This document shows positions 33,985 through 46,600 of a DNA stretch of 64,000 nucleotides, piece by piece. Position 1 is the first letter of the stretch; every line of letters starts with the position of its first letter. The stretch covers positions 12,648,001 to 12,712,000 of the forward strand of contig OY992835.1 in the NCBI GenBank assembly GCA_963921425.1, given 5' to 3'. The translations under genes were made by a program, and so were the position numbers. The notes beneath the pieces are model-generated. The model was not told the DNA's origin, made no database searches, and was given only the letters and a program-made list of their open reading frames with translations. This DNA is from Dryas octopetala. Taxonomy: Eukaryota > Streptophyta > Magnoliopsida > Rosales > Rosaceae.

Positions 33985-35825
33985 CCACACTACAACAAAA
34001 GAGACTTTCCATGACACCTAAACAATGTCATGAAAAGGTTTCGATGACATTTTTCGGGTGCCACAGAGTACGTCCTAGATACCGGTGCCCTAGAAAGTAT
34101 GGACTTCCTATGACACCTGAAAAACGCCATGAAAACTGTTTTCCATGACGTGTATAAAATGTCATTAAATTTATGACGTTTTTGTGATGCCATTAAAACT
34201 TTTTTTATGACATTGCATAAACGTCATTGAATAACATCAAGTTTATATGGCGTTCAAGGCTTGCCATGTAAAACCTTTAGACAACATGTTTAGATTGTCA
34301 TTGAAAGGGTGTGGAATTAGATGACATATTCTCAACGTCATCTAAAGGCTTTCCATGACACATTTGAACTGCCATTGAATTTGTGACGTTTCCTTTGATG
34401 CCATTAAAACTTTTGTTATGACATTTTTTAAACGCCATTGAATAATATGAGTTTAAAAAAAAAATAATAATAATCAACTAGTTTCAATATTGAAAGTAGT
34501 TTTTTCCCTGCAAAAACAACTCATCCTTAAAAACAATATTTTCATCAAATTTATCATCCCATTGCACTCTAGAGAAATTCAAAAGCCAGAAATTTCATAG
34601 CATTTTTTCATTACTTCTAGCAACCACCTTTACAAATATCCTTACATACCTTACATAACAATTAATAATTAGAGATCCAGACAAGCTACAAGAGTACTAG
34701 ATATAGCAAACTACAATAGTAAATATTAATTAAGTACAAAAGAGTTGGTGGAATTTTATATGCTTTAAAAGTAATTGAGTTAAGCTTTTGATACCATCTC
34801 TTTTCTCCAAAATGTCTGATGAGACTAGGAATTGAGTTTCTGCATGATAGAAAAAACAGAACATAAAAAACACATTAAAAAATCATGAAGTCAATCTAGT
34901 TCAACCTGACTACAATACCTAATTCAATCAAAATTCCATTGCTCAGAATAAAGAGAATCTCTTGCTGACTAATAGCCAATAGGTATCTGAACACTAAAAT
35001 TATTTCCAAGCTTCACTGCATTACTTTTATTTCTTCTTATCTGACCTTCTAAAAGAGGAAAATTATCTATTATTTTATCCAATAACTTGATAATAGTATA
35101 AGGAAGGCACAAGCACAACTGATGTTTATTGAACACCATGACTGACCTGTTGGGTGTTAGGTGAGGTTCACCAAGTTATACTATCACATGCACCAGAGCC
35201 ATCTCTTTGTTCTAAAGGTATACCATATCACCATTCCTCCATTTATTGCAAACACATATAAATTAATAAGCATCCTGTGAACATCAGCAAACACACATAT
35301 ATGTCAATTACTGGTGAATGGTTAGGGTTATTATATATTTTTTAGATGCTAACATCAGCAAAAAGTAAGATTTTTATATGTCAATTACCATGAACAAGGT
35401 AGCTTAATTTTTAAATATGGACTACGAATGAAGCTCCATCAACCTGCATGTTATGTAATTCTAGTGACCAAAACAAAAACATTCATCTATATATCAGGAA
35501 AAATCCTGACACAATCCCATTGCTCCTTTGTTCTATACTTTCTTTATATTTTCTATTTTTTCTTCCAATAATTATAATAATGATATAAATTCCTCCTTGT
35601 TCATCTACAATTGTGAGTAAAGAAATATATTATAATCTAATTCTTGAGCATAACGACTTTGTACATATGAAAGTAGAGATTACCCAATGTTTTGGGTCTT
35701 TGGTAGAGGTGAGCAACTAAAAGGTACAGATTCCATCTCTTTACGCTTCTAAAACAATCTTCATGAAACTTATTTGTAAAAGAAACTATGAAGTGATCAG
35801 CATCAGGTTAAGAAAATTCTCATAC

Positions 35826-35918
35826 CTTCCTTAAGAATGCAGTCAACTCTGCAATCACTTTCTCCAAAACACAAGATAGATCCATTCGTAGTGGGGAAGC
35901 AGCAATGACAGCAGATGC
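35826..35918 (-). pseudogene. Captured CAND1 exon
   Basis: This 93-base exon is bounded by TTCCAG and GTATGAG. It encodes 31 residues beginning ASAVIAASPLRMDLSCVLEK and ending ELTAFLRK. These match the HEAT-repeat segment of CAND1 (cullin-associated NEDD8-dissociated protein 1), which reads similarly in Arabidopsis as I recall it. The frame is open. I did not find the neighbouring CAND1 exons here, so it is an isolated fragment. Confidence 0.75.
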
Positions 35919-36149
35919 CTGGAAGCAAAATGCTTAAGGTCTTAGAAACTAAACACATAAACATAAAAATACACAATCCCACATGATGCATGCAAAAACA
36001 ATAACCACTAATTAAGGAGAAGTAACATATTGCTTCCAAATCAATTTGAGCACATATGTGATATGAAATTTTGCAAACTTGTTCTAATCCCCACCTACTC
36101 ATTCAACTCAAGTCAGACTCCGAAGGTGTTACATGATATGTGAGATTAC

Positions 36150-36890
36150 CTCTAAAATAACTTTTTGCCCAGCTCCCTGAAAGTCAAAAAGATAAAAATT
36201 AATAAAGAAATATAAACACTTGAAATTGTTGGATGGATACAAAACAACAAAACTGAACCTACATATATATCCAACTTAATTCTTCACTCACAGGGAAATA
36301 TTGGCCCATTCCTTGTCCAGGTATTGTCAATCTTTAAAAAACTGACAAAGAGAAAATAGTAGTTAGAGTTAGCAAGGGCCCAAATCAAAAAAATAAAAGA
36401 AAAGGTGTTCTAGAATATGAGAAAGTGAGCCATTTGTAAAAGATAAAACCAATTGAAAGTTGGCTTATCTTTGAAGGACTAAGCAGCCAAAACCCAGATA
36501 TGGCATTAGACAATAGCATAGAGAAATGATCAACAGACACCAAAACCAGGGTAAGTGATAGTAGTAGTGGCAGCAACATAAGTAGTAGCTATGGCGAAGT
36601 TTACAAAGAGAACGAGTAAATAAACACAGACCTTGTCTTGATGTCGCTTGTAAAAAACATCCCAATACTTCTTGGCATCTCTTTTATACTTGTCTGCCAA
36701 AGATGGATGCATATGAGAATGAATATAAATAACTGAACAAATGCATGAATGAGAGGGATAAACAAACAGACAAACCTCTCCAAAAGGGGGAGAGTGTATC
36801 AGAGGTGGAGTAAATCTGTATTCTTGGGGTTGGCTGCTCTTGTTCTGAAGCTTCTGGCACACTGGACACCATAGACTCCTTCCAAGCTTC
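36150..36890 (-). pseudogene. Captured exons of a METTL2/TRM140-like tRNA methyltransferase
   Basis: Four exon-like pieces in transcript order are about 36776-36890 (...IQIYSTSDTLSPFWR), 36632-36693 (DKYKRDAKKYWDVFYKRHQD), 36292-36341 (FFKD-stop-QYLDKEWAN) and 36150-36176 (GAGQKVILE). They carry the conserved N-terminal motifs of the methyltransferases that make 3-methylcytidine in tRNA: SPFWR, KYWDxFYKRH, FFKDRxYLDKEW, then the start of the SAM-binding VILEVGCG. Splice sites between the first two join in frame. The third has TGA where Arg is expected, so the product would stop. Retained introns show capture from genomic DNA. The catalytic domain is absent. Confidence 0.8.
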
Positions 36891-37680
36891 TTCGAGAACC
36901 AAGATAATATATATAGTAAGCCTACATTTTATGTTGAATATACAAATAAACATATCAAAATGAAACTGAATTTGAAAAAAAATTAATCCTGCTATAAAAT
37001 TGTCAATGTCAAATTAATGGGTTCATGATTTATTTTCAAAATGTCGGTCAAATTTCAATCTGATTTTGGAAACAAAGAGATTTTCAAGGAAGCAGAAGAA
37101 ATGCATACCTCTTGAAATTCAACGTGCAGCAGACTAGCTAGCACAAAGAGATGTGACTACAAAGAGCCATTTAGGCTTTTAGTTCCGACTGCTTCACCAA
37201 AACGACCCCCTTCAGTTCTTTGACTACTAATGCTCAAGGTCTAGTGAAACTCAAGTACATATGCTCTGTGCATGACAAACAAATAAGAACATGTAACTCG
37301 AAAATGGATCATGGAACAAAATTGAGCACCGAGAGACTAGATTGCATAGTCCTGAAACTAGTAATCTTTAGTTCTACAACATTAAATTTAGCAACCAGAA
37401 AATTTCTTCTAATTCTTCCTTTACACATATATGAGCACCAAAAATAATAAATTGAAGACATCATGGTCTAAAAAGTTGCATACAGTGTTCCCTCATCCCT
37501 CTCCCACAGTGGCAACAATAAAAGTAGAACCAGGACAAATATAAAATGATTTCAAGAACTTGACCCTCCAGTTGAAGAGAAGAGAAATTCCCAGTAACCC
37601 AATTTCACACAATCTCAGAACAAAAATCCAATAAATGACTGAAATGTATAGTGAACAAAAAGGCAAATCGAAATTCATAC

Positions 37681-37862
37681 CTTGGTAATGAAAACGAAGT
37701 CTGACTCAGTCTTGCAAATGCAGCATCGACGGTCTTGGCAGATGAAGCAGAGGCGAGCGACACAGGTGGAGCAGGCTTCACAATGGATGCGACGGTGAGA
37801 CAGAGATAGTGATAGCGATCGGCGAGAGAGAAAAATAAAAATGACCTGTGTTGCGTTCCCAT
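37681..37862 (-). pseudogene. Possible first exon upstream of the captured methyltransferase exons
   Basis: The open frame starts at the ATG at 37860-37862 (MGTQHRSFLFFSLADRYHYL) and ends at a donor AAG|GTATGA. I do not recognise the family. The Ser/Ala-rich composition could be a targeting sequence. It may be the 5' exon of the methyltransferase donor gene or a third captured fragment. Confidence 0.4.
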
Positions 37863-38769
37863 GCTTCTTTATCTAAGGAGCCAGTAAAATTGATAAAAAA
37901 AAAAAAACCATACGTAAATAACCTTTAGAAGCCCTAAAATTGTAAAGACAGAAAAATAAAAAATTTGCCCAACCCTAGAAGACGATTAAAGAGATTTAAA
38001 CTGAGATTTAAACTAAGTTTCTTAGAAATTAGATTTGAGATTTACAAAAGAAAAACCCCCAACCCTAGAAAATAATGTCAGATTTCATGGAGGAAAGGCA
38101 AAGACTTCCCTTACTTGTGATCCGTGTGCTATATACATTAATATACAAAAGGAGAAAGGAGAAATGGAGGGAAGAGAAAAACCTCTGCGGGCAATGGTGG
38201 TGATTCAAGCGATCGTCGAGTGCCTCTGTGAGTGAGCAAGAGATCGAGAGAGTGAAAGAGGAGAAATGGCTTATCTTTTTGGTAATAAGGAAAAATGACG
38301 GAAAAGGGCAAAAAATTTTGGGAGCCAAAATTATAATCCCGCCCGTTGGAGGCAAACTTTTAGTTAAAAAATTTTCATCTTACAAAACATTCACGGCGTT
38401 TTAAGCTATGTCCTAGAATTCAATTTCTATGACACCTAAAATATGTCATCCTTATTACTACCATGACATTTTCCGATCGTCATTAATTTTATGACATTTC
38501 TTAGACGTCATGCACTCATGCTTTCATTAAAATATCCATGGCATAGCAAAAACGTCATCCTTTTTTTTTATTTTTTTTATGGCGTAGGTATGAATGTCAT
38601 TGTATCAAGATTCAATCACATTTTTCCTTAAATGTCATTATTAATTTGGTATATATTATATTTTATGACGCAATTTTGAAAAATGTCATAAATTATTACT
38701 TTTCATGACATTTATTTATAAAACGCCATGAATTAGATGTCATTAAAAGTCAATTTTCTTGTAGTGCCA

Positions 38770-40157
38770 TAAGAGGTTGGATCTAGAACTTTAAAATTTC
38801 ATATAACCTTAATGTGATGAGATTTACAAAAACTTGTATGGTGAAGCTAGCTATTTTTAGTTGATGGGTTTAATTTTTTTTATAATTAGATTTAATTCAG
38901 ACTCCATAGTTCGAAGTCTGAGGTCTAGGGTTTGGGGTTTGGGGTTTGGGATTCATCGTCAGAAATTCGAGGTCAGGGTCTAGGTTCCCAAATCCCAAGT
39001 TCTAGATCCGATGTTTGGGAACTCAGGTCTTGGGTCTCATGATTTTTTTTCTAAGTTTAGTCGAAGTCCCAATATAAGGAATTTAGAAATAACACCTATA
39101 GTGGATTTTAAAATAGGATTTGGAGCTCTCAATTAATTCCATTACCAAATCTCATCATTTGGTTCCAAAACAAGGCACTTTAGCAAGATGGATTTCTAAT
39201 TCTCATGTTGACCCAAAATCTCATATTAAAGTACGTACTTCATCCAAACACAACATAAAACAATCCTCCATGGTTAAGACATAAACAGTAATTTATTAAA
39301 ACAAATAAAATACATTTATTAAAATTAGAAACATATATAATTAAACAGGCTAATGACATACATCAACAAGATTATCCAGTCATGCATATCCCAAGTTGAA
39401 AGAACTTGTGTTAATAATAGGGATGGACTCGTTCTCACCCAATTACTGCAACTTAATTCTATCTCAAACAACAACATAGCAATTTGCCTTATTTAGCATA
39501 TTGTTCATGCATATAGTTACTTACTCTCGATCATCTGTGATATCATATATATTTGTATCCCGGTGAGCTTTATGGCATCCAATTGAATTTCTGAATTTGG
39601 GAATTCCCTTTATTTTCAGCTTATTTCCCTTATGCATATCTGAGGGTACTCGTTGCTGCTTGCAGGGTCTAAGATGTTACTGCTGGTTGCTTATGATATT
39701 GTGCTTCCTCTGATGCCGGAACTCAACTCCATCCCTATAAACTGCGCGCACCTGTCCAAAGTTGAAATCTTTATATCCTTACCTTTTGATCTGCTTACCA
39801 CTTCTCTGTCTGTTGTTTAAACCACGGTCCTTGCTAGATCTTCAAAAACCCTTCTATCCCTACCAAGTTCGATCACTTGCTGCAGGTGAGTTGTGACAGG
39901 ATCTTTACAATTAATTTTTGTCTTGTTTGAATGTGCATCTCTGCATGCACTACCAAGAAAAATATACTTAAAAATCTGTCATACAATTTTGTCTTGCTTT
40001 TGGAACAATTTTCCTCAATTTTGTTTGCATGAGAACATTTTGAGTGGGGAACATGTTAACATTGAATGGCAGCTCTCCTTTTTTTGCTATATATTAAAAA
40101 AACTGACGTTTCTTTTGGAAATTGATTCTCTGGGGAAGGTGTTGGCCGGATCGCGTG
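38770..40157. other. Intergenic, nothing coding recognised
   Basis: TTTGGGG-type short repeats lie at about 38930-38950 and the rest is AT-rich. Splice-like signals near 39890 may belong to the decayed Rab-GAP fragment further on. Confidence 0.35.
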
Positions 40158-40312
40158 CGCTACAAGAAAAAAACACTTCATCCGAATTCGTCGCCTTAGG
40201 TTTTAGGCCACGAAATCACTTCATCGAGAGCTCCGTCGTGCAAAGCTTGTCCCTCCAGATCTTAGGCGACGAAATGATAGATTCGTCACCCAAAGCTTAC
40301 TTTAAGTGACAG
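40158..40312. mobile_element. Terminal fragment of a third CACTA family
   Basis: CGCTACAAGAAAAAAACACT at 40158 differs by one base from a canonical CACTACAAGAAAA terminus. It is followed by direct and inverted copies of TTAGG-C-GACGAAAT-type words (about 40195, 40260), as in CACTA subterminal regions. No right end was found, so it is a truncated or solo end. Confidence 0.55.
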
Positions 40313-40875
40313 AGGGGATGTATCTTATCTATTTTTTGAATCCCTCTCCTAACATTTTGGAAATTAAATGAGGCCTATTGAAAATTCAGTTTTTATATAT
40401 TGGGATGCATATGCTTACCAAGGAGTCATGTAATATGATTAAATTGCGCTTTGTCATTTTCTCCTGGATATAGTATTCTATATCAATATTTGGTATTCTT
40501 AACAACATTTGGTCTTTCTTCAATTCAACACTTCGTTGCCTAACTTGCCTTTTGGTGCCAGATGCCAGAACCATCTCAGTACTCTCTTCGCTCCCACTTC
40601 TTGACGTAGCGTAGCACGCAAGTAAAAGAAATTAAGGAAAACCAGTATTAACCCTAAGAAAGAATCTGAAGTGCACTAGAGAAATCTAAAGGTTTTCTGA
40701 TTAAAAAGGATAATAATAATAATTCATACAAGCAGCCAAAAAGGTTGTTTAAATACTTTCACAATCCTAGACGTTCGAAATTCAAAACAGAAATAAAAAT
40801 GGAAATAAAGTGCAATTTAGGAAATTTATTCAAAAACACTAAATTGCTTATTTGAAGCCCTAAATGAAGAAATTT

Positions 40876-40927
40876 GGCCCATGATATACCGATTTGTCGT
40901 TCCATTCGAATCGGTATATCATGGGCC
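40876..40927. repeat. Perfect ~19-bp inverted repeat (hairpin)
   Basis: GGCCCATGATATACCGATT is followed, after a loop of about 14 bases, by its exact inverse AATCGGTATATCATGGGCC. The arms are perfect. A small foldback element is one explanation. The arms are too short for a typical plant microRNA precursor. Confidence 0.8.
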
Positions 40928-41469
40928 CATTTCTAACACTGGGTCGGGCTAAAGTTTGTTCCTTTTCTTGGCCTTCTGCCAGTCGAGTTGTTGCATGAAC
41001 TGTTCTGGCATTTGTTCTACATCAGTTCTAGTGGCAGTTTCTCCTATATTCTTTTTGATAACTCAATTACTTTCTTTTTTTTTTTTTTCCTGATTTTGAC
41101 ATCTTGATCTTGGTTATTTTATAATTCACACAGTAGATCCTTGTCGTTTTCTGACTTTCCTTGTAGTTATTAATCAAAGGATCGATATGGTCCCCATATA
41201 TATATCTAATAATTTTTGGAACATGCACCATTTCCTTATATTATTAGTTTTCTAAGAAACCAACATCTTTATGTAAAATTGGATGACTGAAAATATGCTT
41301 AACTGAGGCAGCTGAATCTATTTTCTTGGCAGGACAATGCTAGCTTGCCTGGCAGGTTGTTTCATTTCCTTGTCTTGGTATTGGGGACTCATCAAACTCC
41401 AGATCTCACAATCTGGATGTCACTTTTTTCACCTTTGTACAACATGAATAAATCTATTTCTCAACATAA

Positions 41470-41645
41470 TAGCATATATATGCAGGAAAAATATGACAAA
41501 GCTATATATGTCGGAAAAATATGACAAAGCTATATATGTCTTCACTTACTGAGATGGAAAAGAGGGTAAAAGTGGCAGAATCAATGTTGGAGGCTACATT
41601 GCTATATGAATCTGGCCAAGCTAAAGCGCTATCTTCTCCACGGTA
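41470..41645 (+). pseudogene. Fragment of a TBC/Rab-GAP protein gene
   Basis: After TGCAG at about 41486, the sequence encodes EKYDKAIYV, a duplicated repeat of the same, then SSLTEMEKRVKVAESMLEAT and LLYESGQAKALSSPR before a GTACAT donor. This is the C-terminal region of plant TBC-domain Rab GTPase-activating proteins, as I recall the family. A tandem duplication of 28 bases (AAAAATATGACAAAGCTATA unit, 41487-41538) interrupts it. The TBC domain itself was not found upstream. Confidence 0.5.
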
Positions 41646-41883
41646 CATGAAAATCTGCGTCTCTGCTTCTAGAATGAGCTCTATGATGGTTTTCTATACA
41701 ATATACCGTCCCAAGTATTGTATTCATTTGTGCATAATCCCATTTAGGTTTAACGATGAGATTCTCAATCACAATCATCTCTCCCTTCATCATAACTATT
41801 ATGTGCTAACTGTCTTTTTTTTTTTTTTTTTTTTTCTTTTTTGGTTTTGAAGGAAAGAGTAGACAATTAAAACAGATCATTAT

Positions 41884-42160
41884 CTGTCGAGGCCTTGGCG
41901 GCGATAGAGGGTCTGGCCCTGTTACAGCTCTTGTCTCTTTCCCCAGCTTGTGTGGAGGGACTAAGGGAGATTCTTTGAGAAGGATCTATGCCGTGAGGAT
42001 TTGTCGAACATACTAGGCTAATGGTGTGGCTCATAGATTAGCTCCATATGTTATTTCTATTTTTGATAGGTGCCTCAGGCAAGGGAAGCCTCTTCATTTT
42101 GTTGAGGACACTCTACTCTACTTGACTACTAGAGGACCTGTGTATTCTTTAATGGTTAAA
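41884..42160 (+). mobile_element. RNase H-like remnant of a non-LTR retroelement
   Basis: Reading fragments resemble VEALAAIEGLALLQLLSLSP, and after a frame change NGVAHRLAPYVISIFDRCLR. These recall the reverse-transcriptase-associated RNase H domain of plant LINE-type elements (ExxA..GL.. and N.vAH.LA). Frames are broken. The assignment is tentative. Confidence 0.3.
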
Positions 42161-42411
42161 AAAGTTTTGTTTCACTTCAAAAATAAAAGAATAAAACACA
42201 AATTACGCCTAACATCTGACTCCCGAGCCCGAGGCTCTAATACCATGATAAAAATGCACAAAGAGAGAATATTAATTCGATGCGATTGAACTATTGAAAT
42301 TTAAAAGATTCATAATCTTATAAAAACCTATTCAAAATTATCTTTAGATTTGGATTTTATTTTATGAATCATTGTATAATATTGTGGTCATCTAAAAAAA
42401 AGGGGCAAACT

Positions 42412-42965
42412 GAACTATAGCTGGAGGCCCATAAACACCTACAGCATCTTCCACCAAAGAAGGCCCAATAGGGGGATGGGGGAGGAGAAAACCTTTAGGC
42501 CAAAAATAACATCTGGGTGGGAAGGGGCATGCATGGCCTGCCAATCACCCAACCAGACTCAATAATGGAAACTAGATAAACGAGCGGGTGATACAGATAG
42601 TAAAATGAGTGGTAAAAATTTGCAGTGAAAGAACTTCCCCAATAAAATTGAGAGTTCACAGTTAATCCAAGTACAGTAGAATCCCACTTTAAACAAGTTC
42701 TCATAGAATATATATCCACATGAGACGACTTAAACATGAAATACAACCCCAAAGAAACATGATCTTGACTTGTGCTCCAGATTTCATCTTCTACTTCTGC
42801 TGCCATTGCCTGTAATAAAAATCTCAACAGGATGGTCAGATGGTGCAAGTGCATCAACAATATTCTTGAACTGAATCTACACAAGATGCATCAAGATTTA
42901 AAATCAACTGAAGAAAATCACAAAAAAGGCAAACCACAACACCCACACCCTAATTCACTGCAAAC
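42412..42965 (-). pseudogene. Duplicated gene-fragment region, copy 2
   Basis: This copy lacks the insertions of copy 1 (20999-22450) and keeps an exon-like stretch on the minus strand (about 42770-42870). That stretch starts after GATTCAG and encodes FKNIVDALAPSDHPVEIFIT. I do not recognise the family. The rest is non-coding and shares CATCTTCCACCAAAGAA and ACTCAATAATG with copy 1. Confidence 0.45.
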
Positions 42966-43654
42966 ATGTAATACAATAACACCAGAAATAAAAAAACCAC
43001 CATACTTGCTTTCACAGGACACCAATTAGTTGAATTCTACTAGACACAAATTGCAGTAATATTTTTTATTTTATTTTGTAAGAAACGATTGCGAAAGTTC
43101 TTTTCAATCAACAATTCACATCCTACATACAACATGGTCCACAGCTATGAGTGAAACATTGTAATGTGTCATTGTGTCCCATTTTGAACCTCATTGTTCT
43201 CAAACTATTGAAACGACAGCTTGATATAAGGACTTTGAAGTGGAATAAGAAAATCAAATGGCAACATTATTTTTTATTTTTTACATCACTGAACTAATTA
43301 TGTGCTGCAGTTATGTTTCCTTCCTCAGAAACACACATTTCCTCCAGTGAATGTAAAATTATTGGCACCAATAAGTCTGCATTTTTTTTTAACAAGAATA
43401 AGTCCAGCATTCTTGAATCCCTCTATTATTGTACAACTTTTCAAATTACTGTTCAATAAAAACTATCAACAATCTTGTTACTTGCAAACACATGCATGTC
43501 TCTTTCTAGTAATCTTCTAAATAAACAAAGTTCATCTGGTAAGGCAATTGTCAATATATAAATTTATGGGTTAAAAATCAGCCCAAACTGTGGCACAACA
43601 AATCTAAGATCTAGAGAAAAGTTTAGCTTTTAAATAATAACACTAACCTTCGCC
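42966..43654. other. Intergenic; FDM1-like 3'-UTR at the end
   Basis: No coding sequence is seen. The last part is probably the minus-strand 3'-UTR of the next gene. Confidence 0.4.
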
Positions 43655-46600
43655 TCATCTCTTTCGCTTGAGTGTCTTTACAGTCTTCAAGATAAAACTG
43701 ATAACCTCCTTCAATGTGGCTTTCCTTCCTTCTTTAAAGTTCCAAAGTTCAGGGATAACATATCTCCCACTTGGATTATACTCATTCAGTTCCTTCAAGG
43801 CTGTAATGACACACTCATGTATCTCATTCCCCCATTCTTCCTTGAGATTCCGTAGCTTCTCATCTTTGTCATCAACTATTTCCTGCATCGCACAGCATGG
43901 GAACAAATTAATCATCTTCTAACCACTGCTCAAATGTCCTTAACACAGAAAAATCCTCTATTCGTCTATCTCGATTCCCCCACTTTATTAAATTTCTTCT
44001 GCACTTCATCCTCAGCAAGGAAAATACTATTCAGACCAACCTTTTCCCAACTCTCTCACATGGAGTAGATCCCACAATATAATGAGTAGTGATTAGGTTG
44101 GAAAATTCGTTAGGCTCTATAACATCTTTGAAGACAAAAAATACACAAACAGGAGAGACTTTTATGAGTAGACTTTTATAAGAACTTGTGTGGGCTAAAC
44201 CAATACTTGCAAAGTAATTTTGATTCATGCCCAGCTATGAGAATAACAATAAATACAAGTATCAATATCAATGTAAATTAGCACAAGCACATAGCATAAC
44301 TGCTCTTATACTATTTAAGAATGGGAGAAACTGAGTTGGTCTCACCCCAAACTCGGCCCACTTATAATAGCAGAATCCCCAATAGTATTAACATATACCA
44401 GCTGAACCCAACCTGTCTGTGTCTCCATCAGCCATGTTTCATGCAACTTCCCAAAAATCTCAAAAGCATGAAAGATCAAGAAAAAAAAAAAAAAAGTTGC
44501 CTAATTCCTGCCAAATACTAATTTATGTTTCAAAATTGGCCTCAAGAAATTAACTAAACCACCAAGAAAATAAAAATATATACAGACACATACACATGCC
44601 TAGCAATAACAGGTTGCTAGATATGTTTTTTTAACATAATATCGTTCCAAGTTGCAGCATACATTTGCACTTCCATTATTAGATAGTAAATGAGCTAGGA
44701 AATAAAAGATTGACAGTATTCAAAAGACATACCTGGACTTTCCCATCAACAGTTATAATCCTGAAAGGATGCCAATCCGGATTTTTCAGATTTTCCTGCC
44801 ACAAGGAGCATAAAGTGAAGGCCTGCACCTCTGCTTCCTCATGAAGGAATCGCTGCTTGCATGTGTTGAGGAAGGGCTTTTGATCAAGATCTCCCATTCT
44901 CTTTATCCCAATGTTAGATTTACCACTCAACATTTCACTCAAGCCCTAAAGAAAAAGTATCAGCTTTCATGACTTCATTGTCTCTTTATCATATGAGGAA
45001 AGGTATAACATTTACAAATTGGTATGGTTCTTCTTTTCTTTTTGTGATAATACAGTGGAATTATATTTCGTTTTTATATATAAATATGAACCATACAGTG
45101 GAATACATGTAGAAATTATTCTTGACTATCTGCATGTCTGACTCTATCAAACTCTGGTTTGAGCCAAGAGATTTATGCCAAAAAGAAAACATTTTAAGTA
45201 GTTGATTGCTCAAATAGAATTTACCATTGATTGGCAATTCTAGCATTTCTGCCAAACTGAAGCATATATATAATATATATATATATATAGAGAGAGAGAG
45301 TATATTACATAGTCTAAAAACATTATATGTTAGACCAACTGATAAAAGAGCATTACTCTCTCTATCTCTCTATCCATATATATAAGGAAAAGAAAATGCA
45401 TACTTCGATTAATTTTTTGCGAGCTTCCTGTAATTCATCATTGCTCTGGCGCTCTTTGGTGATTAGAGTTTGATTTAGAGATTCCATATCCTCAAGCTCT
45501 TCAACCTTTTGCCCCAATTCATCTTTCATTTCTTTCATCTTATTTTGAAGTGCGTCATCATTTTGATCCTCAAGATGCTTCATCACCTCTAATTTCCCTT
45601 TTAACTCTTCAATTTCCATTTCCAACTTCTGTTTAGCATCCAACTGCTTCTCTAACTGAAGTATTTTATTCAAGGCATCCTCTTTTTCCCTCTGAAAAGT
45701 TAAAGAGTCCTAGTCAGTGAAAATCAAGGAAAACAGAATATAGTAAGGAAGTAACAGTTTCTAGTCAGCCTACTAATTGCACACCTTTTGCTCTTCAACC
45801 AGCCTCAAGACACTCTCATCAGCCTTTTTCTGCTCCACAGAAGCCATTTGAAGTGAACTGTTTCTCTGATCATTCTGAAGGTAAAAAAAAAAAAAAAAAC
45901 AATCAGTACCCAGCATACATAAGGCAAGCAACAGCTCCACCTGCTGTTAAACCTTTTTTAAACACAAGAAAAGCTATGTAGATGCCTGTGTTCCATTTTC
46001 AAGAAGGACAAGTGTGCTTTAAACATTATATCTGGTATGACTATGAGGATAAAGAATTGATCAATTAAAAAACATAACTGGATGGGGAAACCCCCACAAA
46101 GTAAAAGATACTGTGAGCCAGAAACTGGAAGTATTCTCATGCATCCCAGGAATTAAATCAAAATAATGGGTTCTTTATTAAAACTATAAATGACTCTGTT
46201 AGTACTTGACTCCAAATGCATACAATTAGCCCCTTCTATAGGCCTGAAACTCTCCCTAGACTACTAATAATCACATACAAAACGTAGTCTGACTTACACC
46301 ATATAGAGAAAGGAAATGATTCTATTACTACTTGATTAAAAATGCATACAATCAGCCCCTTTCATAGAGGTCTAGAACTCTCCTAGTCTCCTATAAGTAA
46401 ATAGGAAACTGAGCAGGCCCTGGCTTCATCAATTAAGGCATACTTGGGGGATTTAAATGGTTGACTAATTAATACAAGCTAGACTGAGTTTTAGACTAGA
46501 AATTCAAATTCTAGAAATACACACAGCTCTGATTAACTAAGAATTCCATTCTATTTTGACTGAATTCCATTATATTTGTAGCTAATTGACCTAATACATG

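Larger units (their letters stand above)
33988..38766. mobile_element. Pack-CACTA element carrying fragments of two host genes
   Basis: The left end CACTACAACAAAAGAGACTT pairs with the inverse of the right end (CACTACAAGAAAATTGACTT). A CCA target duplication is present on both sides (33985-33987 and 38767-38769). The outer ~450 bases at each end are dense in ATGACATTT, ATGACGTTT, GCCATGAA and their inverses, typical subterminal repeats. No transposase is found. Between about 35826 and 37862 lie exons, with introns, of unrelated host genes on the minus strand (see separate entries). The length is 4779 bp. Confidence 0.9.

Noticed and set aside
38927..38951. TTTGGGG repeats resembling telomere or G-quadruplex sequence
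   Set aside because: Only three units with variant spacing; too short to support either call.
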